Shown one piece after another: positions 6,290 to 11,054 of a stretch of 11,054 nucleotides of DNA. The position numbers and the translations under genes are program-made. This DNA comes from an uncultured Acidimicrobiaceae bacterium (GTDB lineage: Bacteria > Actinomycetota > Acidimicrobiia > Acidimicrobiales > Ilumatobacteraceae): assembly GCA_903934195.1 (NCBI GenBank), contig CAIZMV010000080.1:1-11054 (forward strand), in the 5' to 3' direction. Every line of letters starts with the position of its first letter. Position 1 is the first letter of the stretch. The notes under the pieces are model-generated. The model searched no databases. It worked only from the letters and a program-made list of their open reading frames with translations, and was not told the DNA's origin.

Positions 6290-9040
6290 ATGGCCCTGAT
6301 TAAGAAAACAGCAACTATTGCCTTGGCCCTGACCCTGTCCTCGGTCCTTTTATCCACTGCACCGCCGGCCGCGGCCACTTCTGGGATTTCTATTGTCCCA
6401 GGCCTCAATTCAGGAGTCAGCCAGATCTCGGAACCCGACTCGCAAGGAACTCGATATTTGGCTGGGAGCTTCACAGCATTCGATTCATGGGGAACCGGAG
6501 GTGGCGCCAAAGTTGACGGCCAAACCGGATCAGTGGATACATCATTTCCAAAAGTCACCGGAAAAATACTGGCGTCTGTTGCAGATGGTTCGGGCGGGTT
6601 TTATATCGGTGGCGATTTCACTGAAGTCGCAGGCACGTCTCGGACCAATCTTGCTCACATCAGGTCTGACGGTTCACTAGACAACTCATGGAACCCCACC
6701 GCAAACGGTGAAGTACTCACACTTGCAAAAGTTGGCTCCACTGTCTACATCGGCGGCAACTTCACCTCAATCAATGGCGCCGCACGCAAATACCTCGCAG
6801 CAGTCAACACAGATGGTGCTCTCAACGCGTGGAACCCTGATGCAAACCAACTTGTCAGGACATTAGTAGTTTCCAATTCCATCATCTACTTCGGCGGCGA
6901 CTTCACCACCGTCGGCGGCACCACACGCAACCGCGTTGCAGCAATCAACACCGACGGCACACTCACCAACTGGAACCCAGACGCAAACGGTGTGGTCCGT
7001 TCAATCGTCGAATCCGGTTCCACCATCTACTTCGGTGGCGACTTCGCCACCATCGGCGGCATCACACGTCAAAATATCGCCGCAGTCAACAACACAACCG
7101 GCACACTCACCAACTGGAACCCCCCCAACCCAAATCAAATCGTCTTTTCTATTGCAGTATCCGGAAACACCATCTACCTCGCCGGATGGTTCACCGCCAT
7201 CGGCGGCACCACACGCAACCTTGTTGCAGCAATCAACGCCGACGGCACACTCACCAACTGGAACCCCAACCCAAACGACCCCGTCTACTCACTTGCAGTC
7301 TCCGGTAACACCATCTACCTTGCTGGAGGATTCACTAACGTCGGCGGCACCACACGCAACTTTGTTGCAGCAGTCAACACCGACGGCACCCTCACCAACA
7401 GGAACCCCAACCCCAACGACTGGGTCTATTCACTTGCAGTTTCCGATAGCGCCATCTACCTCGGCGGTTATTTCACCACCATCGGCGGCACCACACGCAA
7501 CTACGTTGCAGCAGTAAACACCGACGGCACACTCACCAACTGGAACCCCAACCCAAACTCGACTGTCAACTCAATCGCATTATCCGGTAACACCATCTAC
7601 CTTGGTGGGCTATTCACCGCAATCGGCGACACCACACGCAACTTTGTTGCAGCAGTCAATACCGACGGCGCACTCACCAACTGGAACCCCAACCCAAATG
7701 GCAGCGTCTACGTCATGACAATCTCGGAATCTGTTCTATATCTGAGCGGTTACTTCACCACCATCGGCGGCACCACACGCAACTATGCCGCAGCAATCAA
7801 CACCGACGGCACACTCACCAACTGGAACCCCAACCCAAATGTACTTGCCTACTCCATAGCAGTTTCTGGAAACACCGTCTACCTCGGCGGCAAATTCACT
7901 TCCGTTAATGGCACCACGCGTAACTACGTAGCAGCAGTAAACACCGACGGCACACTCACCAACTGGAACCCCAACGCAAACGAGTTCGTCAACTCAATCA
8001 CAGTTTCAGGATCAACGGTCTACCTCGGCGGCAACTTCACCACTATCGGCGGCACCACGCGTAACTACGTAGCAGCAGTAAACACCGACGGCACACTCAC
8101 CAACTGGAACCCCAACCCAAACGAGTTCGTCAACTCAATCTGGGTATCCGGAAGCATCATCTACGTCGGCGGCGACTTCACCACTATCGGTAGCACCACA
8201 CGCAACTATGCCGCAGCAATCAACACCGACGGCGCACTCACCAACTGGAACCCCAACCCAAACAATGGTCTCAATTCATTTGCAGTTTCGGGAACCACTG
8301 TCTACCTAGGCGGATGGTTCACTACTATCGGCGGCACCACACGCAATGGTATTGCAGCAGTAAACAACACCACTGGCGCCGTTACCTCTATGCAATTGCC
8401 ACCCGTAACTCCAGCAACTCCAGTGGCGACGGCACAAGATGGAGCGATTTCTGTGTTCGTTAATGCGGGAACAGCAATAGGCGGAACACCAAGTTCGTTT
8501 ACCGTGAGTTCTGTAGAAGATGCGACAAAGTCCTGCACAGTGACAGGGTCATCAGGGTCGTGCACCGTTTCTTCTCTGGCAAACGGAACTAGCTATTCAT
8601 TTGTTGCAGTTGCCACTAACGATGGTGGTTCTTCAAGCACGTCGGCTGCATCAAACACGGTGACACTAGCAGCAGCACCCACTACAACTGCCCCAGTAGT
8701 AACAACAACATCAGTCCCTGCAGTAGTAACTACAACTACCGTTCCCATAATTACTACAACAACCGTTCCAAAAGTCATTACGCCGATAGTGAAAAAAGGA
8801 AAGAACATTTCTTTTGCAACGATCAACAAATCAGCGAAAATATCCATTCCGAAAGGCGCAACAGTTGTTCTAAAGGTTGCAAAGTCTTCGAAGAGCAAAT
8901 GTTCTGTTGTGAAGACAACAGTGAAGGCGCTTGCTGTGGGTACGTGTTCACTAACAGTTGCTGTTACGCCGCGTGCGACAACGAAAGTGAAGAAGCCGAA
9001 AACCGTTGTAACGAAAACGAAAGTAATCGTTACGAAATAG
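6290..9040 (+). CDS. Secreted delta-60/DUF5122-like repeat propeller protein with Fn3-like domain
   Basis: The 916-residue protein is predicted to be exported. Residues 1-29 form a signal peptide (Lys5-Lys6, a hydrophobic core, P-P-A-A-A before the likely cut after Ala29). Residues about 104-701 hold 13 clear repeats of 47 residues, preceded by one degenerate copy near residue 56. The unit is roughly Y-L-G-G-x-F-T-x-I-G-G-T-T-R-N, then A-A-V-N-T-D-G-T-L-T-N-W-N-P-N-P-N. This resembles the delta-60/DUF5122 beta-propeller repeats of secreted bacterial proteins. Residues about 705-793 look like a fibronectin type III domain, 798-827 are a Thr/Val/Pro linker, and 835-916 a Lys/Thr/Val-rich Ig-like domain. 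Cys749/Cys758 and Cys871/Cys886 could pair. No LPXTG motif or C-terminal membrane segment is seen. It is the only plus-strand gene, inserted between truA and rplM. The start lacks a strong ribosome binding site. Ligand and function are unknown. Confidence 0.88.
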   Translation: MALIKKTATIALALTLSSVLLSTAPPAAATSGISIVPGLNSGVSQISEPDSQGTRYLAGSFTAFDSWGTGGGAKVDGQTGSVDTSFPKVTGKILASVADGSGGFYIGGDFTEVAGTSRTNLAHIRSDGSLDNSWNPTANGEVLTLAKVGSTVYIGGNFTSINGAARKYLAAVNTDGALNAWNPDANQLVRTLVVSNSIIYFGGDFTTVGGTTRNRVAAINTDGTLTNWNPDANGVVRSIVESGSTIYFGGDFATIGGITRQNIAAVNNTTGTLTNWNPPNPNQIVFSIAVSGNTIYLAGWFTAIGGTTRNLVAAINADGTLTNWNPNPNDPVYSLAVSGNTIYLAGGFTNVGGTTRNFVAAVNTDGTLTNRNPNPNDWVYSLAVSDSAIYLGGYFTTIGGTTRNYVAAVNTDGTLTNWNPNPNSTVNSIALSGNTIYLGGLFTAIGDTTRNFVAAVNTDGALTNWNPNPNGSVYVMTISESVLYLSGYFTTIGGTTRNYAAAINTDGTLTNWNPNPNVLAYSIAVSGNTVYLGGKFTSVNGTTRNYVAAVNTDGTLTNWNPNANEFVNSITVSGSTVYLGGNFTTIGGTTRNYVAAVNTDGTLTNWNPNPNEFVNSIWVSGSIIYVGGDFTTIGSTTRNYAAAINTDGALTNWNPNPNNGLNSFAVSGTTVYLGGWFTTIGGTTRNGIAAVNNTTGAVTSMQLPPVTPATPVATAQDGAISVFVNAGTAIGGTPSSFTVSSVEDATKSCTVTGSSGSCTVSSLANGTSYSFVAVATNDGGSSSTSAASNTVTLAAAPTTTAPVVTTTSVPAVVTTTTVPIITTTTVPKVITPIVKKGKNISFATINKSAKISIPKGATVVLKVAKSSKSKCSVVKTTVKALAVGTCSLTVAVTPRATTKVKKPKTVVTKTKVIVTK
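6599..8392 (+). repeat. Tandem 141-bp coding repeats (13 clear copies)
   Basis: The conserved tyrosines of the protein repeats fall at residues 105, 153, 200, 247, 296, 343, 390, 437, 484, 531, 578, 625 and 672. The spacing is 47 residues (141 bases) except for two slightly longer steps near the N-terminal end. Copies become more alike toward the C-terminal half, and copies 10 and 11 are almost identical in DNA. The first copies (104-290) are more diverged. This is an in-frame coding array with no spacers, so it is not a CRISPR. Confidence 0.95.
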
Positions 9041-9839
9041 GTTCCCCGGGATAGCCCACATCCCACAAGGTCAGCCCGCAAGCAGGGGCAACCTGAGACC
9101 CATGGGCGCGGTCGCGGGCCAACAGAACTTCTCGGGTATCACTGGCTGGTCTGTGGCCAAGCCCCACGTCAACCAAGAAGCCAACGAAGCTACGCACCAT
9201 TTGGTAGCAAAAGGCATTGGCCCGAATTTCGAACACCAGAACATTGTTGCCCTGGTCGACCCATTTTGCCGAATACACCCGACGATGCATCGAAGGAACG
9301 GGAGCGCCCTCGATGAGGTCTGGGCGACGACAGAACGCGGAAAAATCGTGCTCCCCTATCAGCGGATCAATTGCCAATGTCATGAGAGGTAACGACAGTG
9401 GGCGGCGAACATGCCAGGCGCGATCAACCAACATTGGATCAGGAGCTTCAGAGTTAAGAACTGTGTAGCGATAGCGACGCCAGATAGCGCTGTAGCGCGC
9501 ATCGAATTCATTACTGACCCATTCAGGGTCTGACACTGCAACATTCGGTTTACACAACGCATTAACGCTGCGCACAAATGCGGGAAGCCGCGTCTCTGCT
9601 GGAATGTCAACAGTTATCACTTGACCGCGTGCATGCACTCCGGCATCAGTACGACCCGCAACATCAATGTGCACGCGATGACGCGCAACAGTTGAAATTG
9701 CATCAGTCAGTAATCCTTCAACGGAGTTAATGCCTTCGTTGATTACGAAACCACGAAATGCAGCGCCGTGATACGCCACACGCAAACGGACCCGCCGTAT
9801 GGCGGGTCCGTTAGTAAAGTTCTGTTCCGGTTGAGACAC
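9030..9839 (-). CDS. truA: tRNA pseudouridine(38-40) synthase
   Basis: The 269-residue product is TruA, which converts uridines 38-40 of the tRNA anticodon arm to pseudouridine. The catalytic Asp65 lies in AGRTDAGVHARGQV (61-74). Also visible are VAYHGAAFRGF (21-31), the R-Y-R-Y-T segment (about 122-126), HDFSAFCR (residues about 164-171) and F-C-Y-Q-M-V-R-S-F-V-G near the C-terminus. Length matches the family (about 270). The usual D-G-T-x-F-x-G-W is H-G-A-A-F-R-G-F here. The start is a GTG at 9839, supported by AAGG overlapping the rplQ stop. No start codon exists nearer the conserved block until a TTG at 9785. A perfect hairpin lies within codons 10-18. The gene follows rplQ by 11 bases and its TAA (9030-9032) overlaps the end of the convergent repeat-protein gene by 11 bases. 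Confidence 0.96.
   Translation of the reverse strand: MSQPEQNFTNGPAIRRVRLRVAYHGAAFRGFVINEGINSVEGLLTDAISTVARHRVHIDVAGRTDAGVHARGQVITVDIPAETRLPAFVRSVNALCKPNVAVSDPEWVSNEFDARYSAIWRRYRYTVLNSEAPDPMLVDRAWHVRRPLSLPLMTLAIDPLIGEHDFSAFCRRPDLIEGAPVPSMHRRVYSAKWVDQGNNVLVFEIRANAFCYQMVRSFVGFLVDVGLGHRPASDTREVLLARDRAHGSQVAPACGLTLWDVGYPGEPIS
9785..9812 (-). terminator. Perfect 12-bp GC-rich hairpin at the start of truA
   Basis: On the minus strand AACGGACCCGCC, loop ATAC, GGCGGGTCCGTT form a perfect 12-bp stem with nine G-C pairs. It begins 38 bases after the last base of the rplQ stop codon, where a terminator or attenuator of the alpha operon could sit, yet it lies within codons 10-18 of truA. Only three T residues (part of the stem and just beyond) follow on the minus strand, so as an intrinsic terminator it would be of the U-poor kind. 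It may instead be a translational control or RNA-processing hairpin. Confidence 0.45.
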
Positions 9840-9848
9840 CGGTATGTG

Positions 9849-9852
9849 CCTT
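9849..9852 (-). promoter_or_regulatory. Ribosome binding site of truA overlapping the rplQ stop codon
   Basis: AAGG on the minus strand overlaps the TAA of rplQ (9851-9853) and lies nine bases before the GTG at 9839. It supports this start and suggests that truA is translationally coupled to rplQ. Confidence 0.5.
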
Positions 9853-10219
9853 AGACGAGTTCGATACGTACTTCAAGCGCAGCGTCACCGAGACGATGAC
9901 CGAGCTTCAAGATACGTGTGTACCCACCGTTACGACTGACGTAACGAGGTGCGATCTCATTGACAAGCTTTGAGGTCATTTCTTTGTCACCGAGGTAACC
10001 CTCGATTTGACGAATGCGATGAACGCGCATTGGCGAATCGCCTTGTGCTTTCTTTGCTTTCGTAATGAGCTTCTCAGCAATAGGACGAAGTTCTTTTGCT
10101 TTTGCTTCTGTTGTCTTGATTCCTTCAGCTGCGAACAGTGAAGCGGCCATGTTGGCCATCATGAGACGTTGGTGCTGTGCACTTCCGCCAAAGCGGGGGG
10201 CGCGACGTGGAGTAGGCAT
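9851..10219 (-). CDS. rplQ: 50S ribosomal protein L17
   Basis: The 122-residue product is ribosomal protein L17 (bL17), found near the peptide exit tunnel in known ribosomes. Landmarks are the basic start MPTPRRAPRFGGSAQHQRLM, TTEAKAKELRPIAEKLITKAK (36-56 in part), PRYVSRNGGYTRILKLGHRLGDAA and the C-terminal VRIELV. It has the short form of about 120 residues, without the long C-terminal tail known from mycobacteria. The ATG at 10219 is preceded by AAGGAG at 10227-10232, seven bases away. It follows rpoA by 24 bases, the standard arrangement at the end of the alpha operon. Confidence 0.98.
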   Translation of the reverse strand: MPTPRRAPRFGGSAQHQRLMMANMAASLFAAEGIKTTEAKAKELRPIAEKLITKAKKAQGDSPMRVHRIRQIEGYLGDKEMTSKLVNEIAPRYVSRNGGYTRILKLGHRLGDAALEVRIELV

Positions 10220-10243
10220 TGTTGTGCTCCTTAATTCCTATGA

Positions 10244-11054
10244 TTACGCGCGAAGCGTAAGTCCACGCTCATCGAGCTTCTGGATGATTTCATCCAGGCT
10301 CTTCTGACCGAAGTTTGTGATGTTGAGCAAGTCGTCGATTGACTTCAAAAGAAGTTCGCCGATTGTGTTGATTTGTCCGCGCTTCAAGCAGTTGCGTGGG
10401 CGCTCGCTGAGGTCGAGGTCTTCGATTGGCAAGTCAAGGTCAGGTACACCAACGTTGGCGCCCATTGGCTCGCTGAGCTCGAGTGACTGTGGCTCTTCTG
10501 ACAATGTTGCAATGAGATCAACAAGTGAACGCAATGTTGCTGAAGCAGACGCCAAAGACTCGCGAGGAGAAATTGAACCGTCAGTTTCGATGTCGATAAC
10601 CAAACGGTCGTAGTTGGTGCTCTGAGCAACACGTGTTGGCTCTACTTCGAACATCACGCGACGTACTGGTGAGAAAATTGCATCGATGGGGATTACTCCG
10701 ATGATGCGGCTCTCTGCGTCACGGTCGGTGGAAAGGTATCCGCGGCCGCGCTCGACTGTGATGTCGAGTGCAAGTTGTGAACCAGCATTAAGAGTTGCAA
10801 GGTGCAGTGATGGGTTGAGAATTTCAACATCTGAGTTGGTTGGGATGTCGCCAGCCTTAAGAGTCATAGGACCCTTAACGTCTACGCGCATTACAACTGG
10901 CTCGTCGTTCTGTGACATAACAACAACATCTTTCAAGTTCATGATGAACTCTGTGATGTCTTCTGTCATTCCCTTGATTGTTGTGAACTCATGCTCAACA
11001 CCGTCGAACTTGACAGTTGTGATTGCAGCACCAGGAATTGATGACAACAACGTA
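10244..11054 (-). CDS. rpoA: DNA-directed RNA polymerase subunit alpha (5' end outside window)
   Basis: The visible 269 residues lack roughly the first 40-50 of the family; the frame stays open through the right edge, where it reads T-L-L-S-S-I-P-G-A-A, part of the R-R-x-L-L-S-S-I-P dimerisation motif. The TTG at 11050 is therefore not the start. The N-terminal domain, which dimerises and nucleates polymerase assembly, includes GVEHEFTTIKGMTEDITEF and ERGRGYLSTDRDAE. After a short acidic linker comes the C-terminal domain with LSERPRNCLKRGQINTIGEL and NITNFGQKSLDEI, the two helix-hairpin regions that bind UP elements and activators; the Arg of E-R-P-R-N-C corresponds to E. coli Arg265. The protein ends in GLTLRA. 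The gene is followed by rplQ after 24 bases. Confidence 0.98.
   Translation of the reverse strand, partial: TLLSSIPGAAITTVKFDGVEHEFTTIKGMTEDITEFIMNLKDVVVMSQNDEPVVMRVDVKGPMTLKAGDIPTNSDVEILNPSLHLATLNAGSQLALDITVERGRGYLSTDRDAESRIIGVIPIDAIFSPVRRVMFEVEPTRVAQSTNYDRLVIDIETDGSISPRESLASASATLRSLVDLIATLSEEPQSLELSEPMGANVGVPDLDLPIEDLDLSERPRNCLKRGQINTIGELLLKSIDDLLNITNFGQKSLDEIIQKLDERGLTLRA

Noticed and set aside
6936..7517. A 193-residue plus-strand reading frame rich in Ser, Thr and Pro
   Set aside because: It lies in another frame of the repeat-protein gene and its periodicity simply mirrors the 141-base repeats; no ribosome binding site or known domain.
6599..8392. CRISPR array or non-coding satellite
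   Set aside because: The 141-base units are contiguous, in frame and encode a regular 47-residue protein repeat, with no spacers.
6171..9040. Insertion sequence or transposon carrying the repeat-protein gene
   Set aside because: No transposase or integrase gene, no terminal inverted repeats and no target duplication could be seen at the borders.
8593..9081. A 162-residue minus-strand reading frame with a hydrophobic, Val/Thr-rich product
   Set aside because: It is antisense to the Thr/Lys-rich C-terminal part of the repeat protein, where ACN codons read as Val/Gly/Cys-type codons on the other strand; it also overlaps the end of truA.
11048..11050. TTG as start of rpoA
   Set aside because: It is internal: the frame continues to the window edge and the residues there match the dimerisation motif well inside the alpha subunit.

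Overview
The window reads as a chromosomal housekeeping region of an actinobacterium, most likely of the class Acidimicrobiia. The gene order (alpha subunit of RNA polymerase, L17, TruA, then L13, S9, GlmM, GlmS-like, AcpS, NAD(P)HX epimerase) is typical of Actinomycetota. The TruA N-terminus and the Thr/Val/Pro-rich linker of the secreted protein fit what I know of Acidimicrobiia, but that class assignment is an inference. No mobile element, CRISPR array, tRNA or rRNA was seen.

Layout, right to left along the minus strand. The rpoA gene enters at the right edge (its 5' end lies outside), followed by rplQ and truA with gaps of 24 and 11 bases; this is the tail of the alpha ribosomal operon. 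A second minus-strand block starts at rplM (6170) and runs rplM-rpsI-glmM-glmS-like-acpS-nnrE with gaps of 17, 48, 31, 2 and about 43 bases, so it probably forms one or two transcripts. A candidate promoter lies at 6231-6260. The nnrE gene runs off the left edge.

Between the two blocks, on the opposite strand, sits one gene of another character (6290-9040). It encodes a 916-residue secreted protein with a signal peptide, about 14 delta-60/DUF5122-like propeller repeats of 47 residues, an Fn3-like domain, a Thr-rich linker and a Lys-rich C-terminal domain. It is divergent from rplM across 119 bases and its stop codon overlaps the end of truA by 11 bases. This is the main accessory content.

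The working theme of the left half is envelope precursor supply. The GlmS-like protein would make glucosamine-6-phosphate and GlmM would convert it to glucosamine-1-phosphate for UDP-GlcNAc. AcpS activates acyl carrier protein and NnrE repairs damaged NAD(P)H. The most unusual housekeeping protein is the GlmS-like one: 1132 residues instead of about 610, with a helical insertion 14 residues after the catalytic Cys, a C-terminal extension of about 300 residues of unknown function, and no clear equivalent of the C-terminal Schiff-base lysine.

I did not find a clearly new multi-gene system. The points most worth a second look are the enlarged GlmS-like enzyme, the repeat protein inserted into a conserved ribosomal neighbourhood, and a perfect 12-bp hairpin inside the start of truA.
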